The position numbers and the translations under genes are program-made. A model generated the notes under the pieces. The model was given only the letters and a program-made list of their open reading frames with translations, had not been told where the DNA came from and made no database searches. From PALSA-243 sp963743705 (GTDB lineage: Bacteria > Acidobacteriota > Terriglobia > Bryobacterales > Bryobacteraceae), in the NCBI GenBank assembly GCA_963743705.1, contig CAVUQS010000011.1, forward strand, positions 1 through 64,000: a DNA stretch of 64,000 nucleotides, given 5' to 3'. Shown one piece after another: positions 18,539 to 26,095 of the stretch. How positions within the stretch are numbered: position 1 is the first letter of the stretch; the number at the start of each line of letters is the position of its first letter.

Positions 18539-18777
18539 TTCTGCGGCCTTCGAAGACCTCGCGTGGTGGGTGGGTCGTGATCGCGCACAGGCTCTTCGAT
18601 TAATTCGCATGATTCGCGAAACGCAGCGCGATCCGTTCACCGGCAATTGGGAAACCCGAACCGCTAAGGCACGAACTCAGCGGTTGCTGGTCGAGGCGGA
18701 TCGATCAGGAGCACCGTCTTGTTTATCAGGTGCAGGCGGAGAAGATCCGCATTCTCGCTTGCCGTTATCACTACTGA
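18519..18777 (+). pseudogene. YoeB/Txe-like RNase toxin with +1 frameshift
   Basis: From a TTG at 18519 the first frame reads LEFDSAAFEDLAWW ... IRETQRDPFTG, ending near 18645. One base further, the next frame continues GKPEPLRHELSGCWSRRIDQ, then EHRLVYQVQAEKI and ends CRYHY at 18777. Joined, this is an ~85-residue YoeB. All hallmark segments are there: GKPEPL, LSGxWSRRI, EHRLVY, and the catalytic C-terminal RYHY. The total length is 3n+1, so a single extra base in the GGCAATTGGG stretch near 18646 explains the break. Either the toxin is inactivated, which would leave a free antitoxin, or the base is an error. Confidence 0.8.
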
Positions 18778-18826
18778 AACGCCATAACGGCGATATCATG
18801 GGGCTCATCGGTTCTTCTTTACTACC

Positions 18827-19816
18827 GTGACTCCCAAAAAAATTCTCGTGACCGGCGGCGCCGGCTACATCGGATCGCATACCGTCCAGTTGCTGTTGGA
18901 ACAGGGCCACGACGTGGCGGTAGTCGATAATCTCTCGAAAGGCTACAAGCGCAACGTGCCGTCGGGGCGTTTGTTCGAGATGAACATCTCCGATACGAAG
19001 GCGCTGACGGAGCTCATGCGCCAGACGCGCACGGAGGCGGTAATTCACTTCGCGGCGTTCATCGCCGTGGGCGAATCCATGCGCGAGCCGGAGACGTATT
19101 TTGCGAATAATGTGAGCGGGTCGCTTTCGCTGCTGACGGCGATGGCTCGCGCGGGCGTGAAGCACGTCGTCTTTTCGTCGACGGCGGCGGTTTACGGCAC
19201 GCCACACGGCACGCCGATCCTCGAGAGCTTTCCGATTCAGCCGGTCAATCCTTATGGCGAATCGAAGGTGATGGTGGAGACCCTGCTGCGCTGGTTCGAC
19301 GAAATCCATCATCTGACCAGCGTCTGTCTGCGCTATTTCAACGCGTCGGGATGCGATCCGGCGGGGCGCCTGGGTGAGGAACACGAACCGGAAACGCACC
19401 TGATTCCGCTGCTGCTGCGGGCGGTGCAGACCGGAAAGCCGGTCACTGTTTTCGGCACGGATTATCCGACGACCGACGGCACCTGCATTCGCGATTATGT
19501 ACACGTGCTCGATCTGGCGCAGGCGCATATTCTGGCGCTCGAACACCTGATGGGCGGCGGCAAGTCGGATCAATTCAACGTCGGCACAGGGACCGGCAAC
19601 TCGGTGCTGGAAGTGATGCAGGCGGTGGAGGAAGTTACGGGCCGGAAAGTTCCATATGAGGTAGGCGCGCGCCGCGAGGGCGACCCGCCAGCGCTGGTGG
19701 CGAGCTCGGATAAGCTGCGGGAGACGCTCGGATGGTCGCCGCGATATACGGATTTGCGGACGATCGTCGAGCACGCCTGGGGGTTTGCGCTGAAGAAGGG
19801 CGAACGGGGCGGCTAG
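18827..19816 (+). CDS. galE: UDP-glucose 4-epimerase
   Basis: A 329-residue NAD-dependent epimerase interconverting UDP-glucose and UDP-galactose. It has the Rossmann motif GGAGYIGSH (residues ~9-17), FAAFIAVGES, the catalytic Ser/Thr in FSSTAAVYG and the Tyr/Lys pair in YGESK, plus RYFNASGCDP and CIRDYVHVLDLA. Length is normal for bacterial GalE. The start is a GTG at 18827 with a weak ribosome site. It supplies sugar nucleotides for envelope polysaccharide. It ends overlapping the 3' end of convergent bshA by four bases. Confidence 0.93.
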   Translation: MTPKKILVTGGAGYIGSHTVQLLLEQGHDVAVVDNLSKGYKRNVPSGRLFEMNISDTKALTELMRQTRTEAVIHFAAFIAVGESMREPETYFANNVSGSLSLLTAMARAGVKHVVFSSTAAVYGTPHGTPILESFPIQPVNPYGESKVMVETLLRWFDEIHHLTSVCLRYFNASGCDPAGRLGEEHEPETHLIPLLLRAVQTGKPVTVFGTDYPTTDGTCIRDYVHVLDLAQAHILALEHLMGGGKSDQFNVGTGTGNSVLEVMQAVEEVTGRKVPYEVGARREGDPPALVASSDKLRETLGWSPRYTDLRTIVEHAWGFALKKGERGG

Positions 19817-20934
19817 CCCACCACTTCCGCGTAATACCGTTCGTATTGCGGGATGATCTTGTCCGTGCAGAAGCGCTCGGAGGCGTTCCATCGCCCGGCT
19901 TTGCTCATGCGATAGTGCAGGTCGTCATCGGTGAGCAGCGCGACGGCCCGCGCGGCCATAGCCTCGATATCGCCGACCTCTTCGAGAAATCCATCTTCGC
20001 GATCGGTGACCAGTTCGGGCACGCCGCCGACGCGCGTGGCTATGGGCACTACCTCGCACGCCATGGCTTCCAGGGCCACCAGGCCGAAAGACTCCATATC
20101 GCTCGGCATCAGCAGCGCGTGCGCCAGAGGAATTAAGCGCTCGACGTGATCCTGCTTGCCGAGAAACGTGACGTGACGTTCCACCTTTAAGTCGCGCGCG
20201 AGATGCTCGGCGGGGCTGCGGTCGGGGCCATCGCCCGCCATCAACAGGTGCGCGGGCGTGTGTTTGCGAACCTCGGCCAGGATGCGTATGCAATCGAGCG
20301 TGCGCTTCACCGGACGGAAGTTCGAGAGGTGAATCAGCAGCTTTTCGCCGGCGGGCGCGAACTGCGCGGCGCCTTTCTTTTCGTGGTCCGGCTTGTAGAG
20401 ATCGCAATTCACGAAATTCTTGACCACGCGAATTTCGTTCTTAATGCCAAAGACTTCGATGGTGCGCGTGCGCAGGTAGTCGCTGATCGATGTGACGCCG
20501 TCCGATTTTTCGATGGAAAACTGCGTGATGGGGAAATAGGAACGGTCGGTCCCCACCAGCGTGATATCCGTGCCGTGCAATGTGGTGATGAACGGCAGCC
20601 GCCGCTTGGGGGCGAGCATCTGCTGCGCCAGCATGGCTGAGATGGAATGCGGGATGGCGTAGTGAACGTGGAGGACATCGAGGTCATAGGATTCCGCCAC
20701 TTCCGCCATGCGCGAGGCCAGCGCCAGGCAATATGGCGGGAACTGAAACAGCGGGTAGTTCGAGACCTCAACCTCGTGATAGTGAATGCGCGGCGTGCCC
20801 GGATCGAGGCGGATGGGATTGGCGTAAGTGATGAAGTGCACCTCGTGCCCCCGCATCGCCAACTCCAGGCCGAGTTCGGTGGCGACGATCCCGCTGCCGC
20901 CATAAGTGGGATAGCACGTGATGCCGACGTTCAC
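19813..20934 (-). CDS. bshA: BshA-like glycosyltransferase (GlcNAc-malate synthase)
   Basis: A 373-residue GT4-family glycosyltransferase. The N-terminus CYPTYGGSGIVATELG, the central HVHYAIPHS, TLHGTDITLVG, and C-terminal PSDMESFGLVALEAMACEVP-like segment match BshA, which joins UDP-GlcNAc to L-malate in the first step of bacillithiol synthesis. No bshB or bshC lies in the window; they are often unlinked. The GTG start at 20934 overlaps the stop of the upstream lipoprotein gene (GTGA), so they are translationally coupled. Presence suggests this organism uses bacillithiol as its low-molecular thiol. Confidence 0.88.
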   Translation of the reverse strand: MNVGITCYPTYGGSGIVATELGLELAMRGHEVHFITYANPIRLDPGTPRIHYHEVEVSNYPLFQFPPYCLALASRMAEVAESYDLDVLHVHYAIPHSISAMLAQQMLAPKRRLPFITTLHGTDITLVGTDRSYFPITQFSIEKSDGVTSISDYLRTRTIEVFGIKNEIRVVKNFVNCDLYKPDHEKKGAAQFAPAGEKLLIHLSNFRPVKRTLDCIRILAEVRKHTPAHLLMAGDGPDRSPAEHLARDLKVERHVTFLGKQDHVERLIPLAHALLMPSDMESFGLVALEAMACEVVPIATRVGGVPELVTDREDGFLEEVGDIEAMAARAVALLTDDDLHYRMSKAGRWNASERFCTDKIIPQYERYYAEVVG

Positions 20935-21908
20935 TGTTCCAGCTTCGCATGAACCGGACGCAGCTCCCCGTAACCGATCTTCCCGTGCAGGCGCTCATCG
21001 GGCGACGCGATATCGCCGCCGCCGAACCACACGCGAATCGTGCTGCCGTTCGGTAGCACGGTGGGGTCGCAGATCACTTGCGAATCCCAGGCGGAGGCGC
21101 CGCGGAACACCGTGGGCAGCTTTGTCCATTCCACGCCATCGGTTGAGCGTGCGAGCCCGAGAGCGCGGCGCTCGGAAAAATCGCGGCCGGTGAAGAGCAT
21201 CCAATAGAATCCGTGCGACTGCCAGACCGCCGGTTCGCCGATGCCCGCTTCGTCGAACGATCCGGGCGGGCCGGGCTCGAGGATCGGGTTGGCGCGCAGC
21301 TTTTCCCAACGGACGCCATCTTCGGAACGTGCCAGGCCCATGCGTTGTTGAGGCGGAATGGCGCGGTCGTGACCGAGATAGTACATGTAGAAATACGAGC
21401 CGACTCGAATGACGTAGGGATCGGCCACCACGCGCTCATCCCAGCTCAGGAATGGGCCGGCCTCGAGGACCGGCGCGCCGTGCTTGACGAATCCGCCCGT
21501 GCCGGTAGACGTCGCGAGCCCGATGCGGCCGGCGTTGCGGGGGCCGGCGACATACCAATACCAGAGTTGGCGCGAATCGCCCAAGGCCGATCCGTTGGCG
21601 GCGATGTAGCTGCCTTCCCAAGCGCGTGCATCGGGCGAGAGAACTACGTTGCCATCGACCGCCGTTCGCCAAACGCCGTCGAAAACGGAATAGACATTGA
21701 TCTCGCGTCCCTGGAAATTGGTTACGGAAGGATTGAGCGCATCGCCAGAGGCTTCGATGATGGGCGCGGGTTTTTCGTCGAATGCGAAAGTGAGGGTTGG
21801 ATCGCCACCGGAGACTGCGGGCAAGGTGAAATTGGAATACCGCGCGCAACCGGTGAGCGCGGCAAGGGCGGCTGCCAGGACCGCGCGCTTCATTGCGGCG
21901 TCACTCAT
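20931..21908 (-). CDS. Lipoprotein with GH43/GH32-type five-bladed propeller
   Basis: About 320 residues. The lipobox LTGC follows a signal peptide if translation starts at the second ATG (21893, MKRAVLAAALAALTGC). The body repeats blade-like motifs seen in GH43/32/68/130 clans: W-Y-W-Y-V-A-G-P, IGLATSTGTG, DPYVIRVGSYFYMYYLG, GLARSEDGVRWEK, IGEPAVW, YWMLFTGRD and GLARSTDGVEWTK. Asp/Glu residues in DPYVI and GEPAV are candidate catalytic or binding residues. It could trim or bind an arabino- or manno-oligosaccharide at the outer membrane. Coupled to bshA by a four-base overlap, perhaps only by position. Confidence 0.75.
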   Translation of the reverse strand: MSDAAMKRAVLAAALAALTGCARYSNFTLPAVSGGDPTLTFAFDEKPAPIIEASGDALNPSVTNFQGREINVYSVFDGVWRTAVDGNVVLSPDARAWEGSYIAANGSALGDSRQLWYWYVAGPRNAGRIGLATSTGTGGFVKHGAPVLEAGPFLSWDERVVADPYVIRVGSYFYMYYLGHDRAIPPQQRMGLARSEDGVRWEKLRANPILEPGPPGSFDEAGIGEPAVWQSHGFYWMLFTGRDFSERRALGLARSTDGVEWTKLPTVFRGASAWDSQVICDPTVLPNGSTIRVWFGGGDIASPDERLHGKIGYGELRPVHAKLEQ

Positions 21909-21920
21909 TGCGGCGTCACT
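21891..21920. repeat. Perfect 15-bp tandem duplication at a gene start
   Basis: The 15-mer CATTGCGGCGTCACT occurs twice head to tail (21891-21905, 21906-21920), followed by a degenerate third copy. On the minus strand it encodes MSDAA followed directly by MKRA, giving the lipoprotein gene two in-frame ATG codons (21908 and 21893). A slipped-strand duplication is the simplest origin. Confidence 0.85.
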
Positions 21921-23065
21921 TATTGCAACGGCACGCGGAATTTGAGGCCGGCGCCGCGGCCGGGCCGCGATTCGATGGATAGCTCGGCGTTCAACGACCG
22001 CGCGCGGCGCTTCAAGCTTTCCGGGCCCAGGCGCAGCAGTTCCAGCTCTTCGAGCGTGTAGGAACCGGCGAAATTGAATCCGTGGCCGTTATCGTCGATT
22101 GAGATTTCCAGGCCGCGCTCGGTCTTTTCCATGGCTACGGCCACGCGCGTGGCGGCGGCGTGTTTCTGCACGTTGTGCAGCGCCTCTTTGATCATTTGCA
22201 GCACTTCGAGCGTCATTTCCTGCGGCAATCCGACGTGGATATTGCCGCCGATGAACGTCACCGGGATGCCCGTTTCCTTCTGGAACGTCTCGGCCGTGCG
22301 GCGCGCGGTGGCCACCATGTTTCCGCCGTCGACATCCACTGGCCGCATGCTGTGCAGGAATGCGCGCAGATCGCGAATCTGTTGCTGCGCCAGGGCCTGC
22401 AACTGGCGCAGGTCTTCCATGCCGCCGCCGAAATCGCGCTCGAGCAGCTTGCGCAGGATCTCGAGGCGCATTTGCAAACTAATGAAGCTTTGCAGCGGGC
22501 CGTCGTGGAAATCGGCGGCAATGCGCTGGCGTTCGTCCTCGCGCGCCTTGTCGGCAGCCGCCTTCGCGATGTTGAGCGATTCCGTGAGGCTTTCGATGTC
22601 CACGGCTTGCCGCCGCCGGTTGACGGCCCATCCGCAAGCCAGCACGCCGGACACGAGCACCGTCCGTTCCAGTTCGCGTAATTGCGGCAGCGGCAGCACG
22701 GCGCAGAAGATGGCGGCGCTGCACGCGATCATCATCACTTCCATGGCGCTGTAGAGAGCCACCGCCTCGACCAGCAGATACAGAAACAGCACCGAGGAAA
22801 ACCAGATCAGCGAATCGGGACGCCCTGCGACTACGAGAAAGTAGACCGCGTCCGCAAACAGCGCGAGCAATCCGAGCAGGCCGGAGTGCGGCTTGGCGCG
22901 CATCGCGGCCAGAATGGCGTAGACGAGAAAGACGCCGAGCAGCGCCTGATAGAGCACCGAGGCCGGCGGCAGAAAGAGATAGGAGAGGCCGATGGAGGCC
23001 GCGGCCAGGGCTGCCCGGGTCCATGCGATCGCTTTCGGCCAGGAATTTTGAGCCAGGAGGTCCAC
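21920..23065 (-). CDS. NarL-type (HisKA_3) membrane sensor histidine kinase
   Basis: A 381-residue kinase. Residues ~12-145 hold five or six membrane helices forming the sensor. A coiled stretch leads to the HisKA_3 dimerisation/phosphoacceptor motif DERQRIAADFHDGPLQ with His in DFHDG. The ATPase domain has KEALHNVQKHAAAT (N box), DDNGHGF (G1) and a C-terminal G-rich loop. Such kinases phosphorylate LuxR/NarL-type regulators, but no response regulator is encoded nearby, so it is an orphan here. The start is GTG at 23065, one base beyond the TAA of the upstream methyltransferase gene. Signal sensed unknown. Confidence 0.9.
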   Translation of the reverse strand: MDLLAQNSWPKAIAWTRAALAAASIGLSYLFLPPASVLYQALLGVFLVYAILAAMRAKPHSGLLGLLALFADAVYFLVVAGRPDSLIWFSSVLFLYLLVEAVALYSAMEVMMIACSAAIFCAVLPLPQLRELERTVLVSGVLACGWAVNRRRQAVDIESLTESLNIAKAAADKAREDERQRIAADFHDGPLQSFISLQMRLEILRKLLERDFGGGMEDLRQLQALAQQQIRDLRAFLHSMRPVDVDGGNMVATARRTAETFQKETGIPVTFIGGNIHVGLPQEMTLEVLQMIKEALHNVQKHAAATRVAVAMEKTERGLEISIDDNGHGFNFAGSYTLEELELLRLGPESLKRRARSLNAELSIESRPGRGAGLKFRVPLQ

Positions 23066-23068
23066 TAG

Positions 23069-23599
23069 TTATTTCCGGTAGAGATAGATGGTTTGGCTGC
23101 GGCCTTCGCCATCGTCCGCGATATTTTCGGTCTTTTCGGGCTTCCAGTTTTGGAACGGAAAGTCGTGCGAGACGATGCGCGCGCCTTTTTTCAGTTGCCG
23201 GTCGAGCAGGGGCTGCACCTTGTTATCGATGGCATCGGGTAGCAGATAGACCGTCACCACGTCCGCCGAGCTGTAGTTTTGCTGCAGCAGATCGCCTTCG
23301 ACGATGCGCGCAGTCTTTTCGAGCCCCAGCTTGCGGATGCGCTCGATGCTTTGCGCCGCCAGTTTAGAATCGATCTCGATGCCGATGGCCTGGGCGTGGA
23401 ATTTCTGCGCCGCGGTGATGACGATGCGGCCATCGCCCGACCCCAGATCGTAGACTTTTTCGCCGGCTTTCAACCCCGCCAGTTCGAGCATCTTTTCGAC
23501 GATCGTCTGGGGCGTGGGGTAGTACGGGGCGATCGTTTGCGCGCTTTGCGCGTGAGCGGCGGCGCATAACAGGGCGGCCAGCAGACCAGTTCTCACCAT
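23069..23599 (-). CDS. Exported class I SAM-dependent methyltransferase-like protein
   Basis: A 176-residue protein. After a possible signal peptide (to AAHAQSAQ) comes a Rossmann methyltransferase fold: motif I is VYDLGSGDGRIVI, followed by the acidic EIDSK (motif post I) and VVTVYLLPDAI. The length and motifs fit small methyltransferases with a PTPQTIVEKML lead segment that are common near c-type proteins in Acidobacteriota. A periplasmic methyltransferase would lack SAM, so the hydrophobic leader may instead be a membrane anchor with the enzyme inside. It precedes the histidine kinase with three bases between. Confidence 0.75.
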   Translation of the reverse strand: MVRTGLLAALLCAAAHAQSAQTIAPYYPTPQTIVEKMLELAGLKAGEKVYDLGSGDGRIVITAAQKFHAQAIGIEIDSKLAAQSIERIRKLGLEKTARIVEGDLLQQNYSSADVVTVYLLPDAIDNKVQPLLDRQLKKGARIVSHDFPFQNWKPEKTENIADDGEGRSQTIYLYRK

Positions 23600-23637
23600 T
23601 CCGTAAGTTCAATTTAACACTTACGGAACCAGACGTA

Positions 23638-24597
23638 CTAGTTCCAGCGCCGTTCCCAGCCGCGCCACCAGTCGGTATTTTCCAGATTGAGGGCGTCCCA
23701 GCAGAGGTCCAGAGCGTGTGAATCCAGGCGTTCAACGCTTTCCCGCGTGACCCCGTCGGGGAGCTTGACCAGTTCGGCGAAGCGATCGAACACGGCGCCG
23801 CGCTGGGCCGCATCGGTTCGGGTGAGTAAATGCCAGAGCGTCAGGCCGTCGCGTGGGCGGGCAGCCGCGAGAATGCCGCCCAGGGCGGAACGGTCGCCGC
23901 GTTCGAGCCGCACCAATGACGCGCGCAGCGGCTCGGGAGCGTCTTCATAGAAGGGAATGCCGGGCCCCGAAGCGCGATGCGTGGGGCACTGGGCCTCGGC
24001 GGGAATGAACGATTCGCGATTGTGATATTGGAAGGCCACCCAGCCCATCTGCACATGCACCATGCCTTCGCCGGAAGGATCGACGTTCAATGTGTACTCA
24101 CAGCCCAGGTCGACGGTGCGCGAAGACGGCGTATCCACCACGAATTCGCCCGGCCGCGCCCAAATGAAGGCGTGCAACGTGCCGCGGCGAAGGGCGAGCC
24201 CCTTGCCCGATGACGCGCGCATTTCCGATTGCGGGCCCAGTTCTACACGGCCCACATCATCGGACAGCAATTCCAATTGCGCGCCGATGCCGGTGCGCAT
24301 TACGTCGCCGCGCGCCACGCGCATGGAAGCGGCGGCGTCCTTGCGCCCGATTTGCGCCGGACCGGCGGCGCGATCCACCTGCCATGCCGTCGGTTCCGGA
24401 GGACGCGTGCTCGCGCGCCACGCGATTACGCCCGCGACCAGCGCAGCGGCCACGGCGGCCCATCGCCGATAGGCGCGCGGCTTCGGCAATGGCTGGACGG
24501 ACCGGCCGCGATGGCGAAACGGCGCCAATTGGTCTTCCAGTCTGACGATTTCCGGGTCCGGCGGCCCGCTGCGATCCCACAAATAGTCTTCGTTCAT
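23638..24597 (-). CDS. FecR-domain anti-sigma-like membrane protein
   Basis: A 319-residue protein starting at MNEDYLWDRS. One membrane helix near residues 52-68 (RWAAVAAALVAGVIAW) leads to a periplasmic FecR domain at ~105-200: SMRVARGDVMRTG, LELLSDDVGRVELG, LALRRGTLHAFIWA, FVVDTPSSRTVDLGCEYTLNV. The last ~90 residues are Leu/Arg/Asp-rich helices. The ATG overlaps the sigma-factor TGA (ATGA), so the two are translated together. This is the usual sigma/anti-sigma arrangement: the FecR part senses a signal outside the membrane and the short N-terminus holds the sigma factor. Confidence 0.85.
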   Translation of the reverse strand: MNEDYLWDRSGPPDPEIVRLEDQLAPFRHRGRSVQPLPKPRAYRRWAAVAAALVAGVIAWRASTRPPEPTAWQVDRAAGPAQIGRKDAAASMRVARGDVMRTGIGAQLELLSDDVGRVELGPQSEMRASSGKGLALRRGTLHAFIWARPGEFVVDTPSSRTVDLGCEYTLNVDPSGEGMVHVQMGWVAFQYHNRESFIPAEAQCPTHRASGPGIPFYEDAPEPLRASLVRLERGDRSALGGILAAARPRDGLTLWHLLTRTDAAQRGAVFDRFAELVKLPDGVTRESVERLDSHALDLCWDALNLENTDWWRGWERRWN

Positions 24598-25154
24598 CTC
24601 TTTTTCTCGCCTTCCAGCGCCTCGCGCAGCAATTTCATGCCGCGACAGAGGTTCACGCGCACGGAATCGGGCGTCAATCCGGTTTGCCGCGCGATTTCGG
24701 GCCCGGTCATGCCTTCCACCAACCTCATCATCAGCGTTTCGCGATACGCCTCCGGCAGCCGGCGGATGGCGTCCAGCGCCGCGTGCGATTCCGCGGTGGC
24801 GGATTGCGCCGACCCGCTGGCCATCATTCGTTCCACCTGCTTTCCATCGAGCGGCGTCTCGCATTGGGCGCCGCGAAAGTAATCGATGGCGCGGTTCCGC
24901 GCAATCGCCCCCAGCCAGCCTCGAAACGCCGCCGCGGTGCGCAGGCGCCCGAGCTGTTTCATGGCGGAGAGAAAAACGTCCTGCGCCAGATCTTCGGCTT
25001 CCGACGGCGGCACGCGTGCGAGCAGGATGGCGTGCACCATGCGCGCGTAGCGGACGTAGATCTCCCCAAAAGCGGCCCGGTCGCCGCCGGCCGCGGCGCG
25101 AATTAAGCGATCGTCGTCCTGCGTTTCCACCTGCGCCAGCATGGCTGGAATCAT
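24594..25154 (-). CDS. ECF-type RNA polymerase sigma factor
   Basis: A 186-residue sigma-70 family factor. Region 2 spans ~22-90, with DRAAFGEIYVRYARMVHAIL and AEDLAQDVFLSAMKQ, then FRGWLGAIARNRAIDYFR for the -10 contact. Region 4 spans ~125-180 with LPEAYRETLMMRLVEGMTGPEIARQTGLTPDSVRVNLCRG, the -35-binding helix-turn-helix. Overlaps the FecR-like gene downstream (ATGA). Probably autoregulatory and released upon an envelope signal. A second in-frame ATG at 25142 is possible as start. Confidence 0.9.
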   Translation of the reverse strand: MIPAMLAQVETQDDDRLIRAAAGGDRAAFGEIYVRYARMVHAILLARVPPSEAEDLAQDVFLSAMKQLGRLRTAAAFRGWLGAIARNRAIDYFRGAQCETPLDGKQVERMMASGSAQSATAESHAALDAIRRLPEAYRETLMMRLVEGMTGPEIARQTGLTPDSVRVNLCRGMKLLREALEGEKKR

Positions 25155-25270
25155 GATAATGGCGAAGGGAAGACGGAGCTAGGGGCGGAAGCGTTAACGA
25201 GATGGCGAGGGACCCCGATGACGCCGTTGTAACTTGACATCCCATCCGCCATCCCTCACCCTGATCGTTT

Positions 25271-26095
25271 ATGCCGATTTACCAGATTGTGGTCCTGGGT
25301 ATCGTTCAGGGGCTAACCGAATTTCTGCCCGTCAGCAGCAGCGCACATCTGTATCTAACATCGTGGCTGTTCGGCTGGCAGACCGAGGCGCTCAGTTTCG
25401 ACATCATGCTCCATCTCGGCACGCTGGTAGCGGTTTTGCTCTATTTCGCCGGTGACTGGGTGCAGATTATCGGCCAGGGATTCGGGATGCGCATAGGGCA
25501 CGATCCGGCGCTCAAGAACAATGCCGGGCTGCTGTGGCTGCTGGCGGTGGGCGCGATCCCGGTGGGAGTCGCGGGGCTGTTCTTCGAAAAGCAGGCCGAC
25601 ACCACGCTGCGTAATCCCTATGTCATGGGCTCGATGCTGATCGTCATCGGCCTCGTGATGTGGATGGCTGAAAACAGCGGCCGGCTGGTGCGCGACCTCA
25701 GCATGGTGACGCTCTCCGATTCGATTTCGATCGGGCTGGCGCAGGTGCTGGCGATCATCCCGGGGACGTCGCGCAGCGGCGTGACGATTAGCGCCGGCCT
25801 GTTCCGCAATCTCGACCGCGAGACCGCCGCGCGCTTTTCTTTCCTGCTTTCGACGCCCGTGATCGCCGCCGCGGCCGCCAAGGCGCTCTACGATATTCAC
25901 AAGCAACATGGGCTGCACGACCTGCTGAGCACGCAGTTCGTGCTGGGCGTGACGGTCAGCGCGGTTACCGGCTGCGCGGTGATCGCGTGGTTTCTGCGTT
26001 ATTTGCATACCAGCACTCTGCGGCCGTTCATTTATTACCGCATCGCTTTTGGCATAATAGTTCTTGCTCTGGCTTTCATCCGCCGGCCAGCGTGA
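25271..26095 (+). CDS. uppP: Undecaprenyl-diphosphatase
   Basis: A 274-residue integral membrane phosphatase (BacA/UppP) that recycles undecaprenyl diphosphate to the monophosphate carrier used for peptidoglycan and O-antigen synthesis. Signatures are GIVQGLTEFLPVSSSAHL near the N-terminus and the IIPGTSRSGVTISAGL box in the middle, which hold the catalytic Glu, Ser and Arg. About eight helices. Its TGA overlaps the ftsK ATG (ATGA), so cell-wall lipid recycling and the division translocase are co-translated here. Overproduction of this enzyme is known to confer bacitracin resistance. Confidence 0.93.
   Translation: MPIYQIVVLGIVQGLTEFLPVSSSAHLYLTSWLFGWQTEALSFDIMLHLGTLVAVLLYFAGDWVQIIGQGFGMRIGHDPALKNNAGLLWLLAVGAIPVGVAGLFFEKQADTTLRNPYVMGSMLIVIGLVMWMAENSGRLVRDLSMVTLSDSISIGLAQVLAIIPGTSRSGVTISAGLFRNLDRETAARFSFLLSTPVIAAAAAKALYDIHKQHGLHDLLSTQFVLGVTVSAVTGCAVIAWFLRYLHTSTLRPFIYYRIAFGIIVLALAFIRRPA

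Noticed and set aside
25155..25270. TTGACA near 25235 as a promoter for uppP
   Set aside because: A -35-like box exists, but no acceptable -10 box follows at 16-18 bases.
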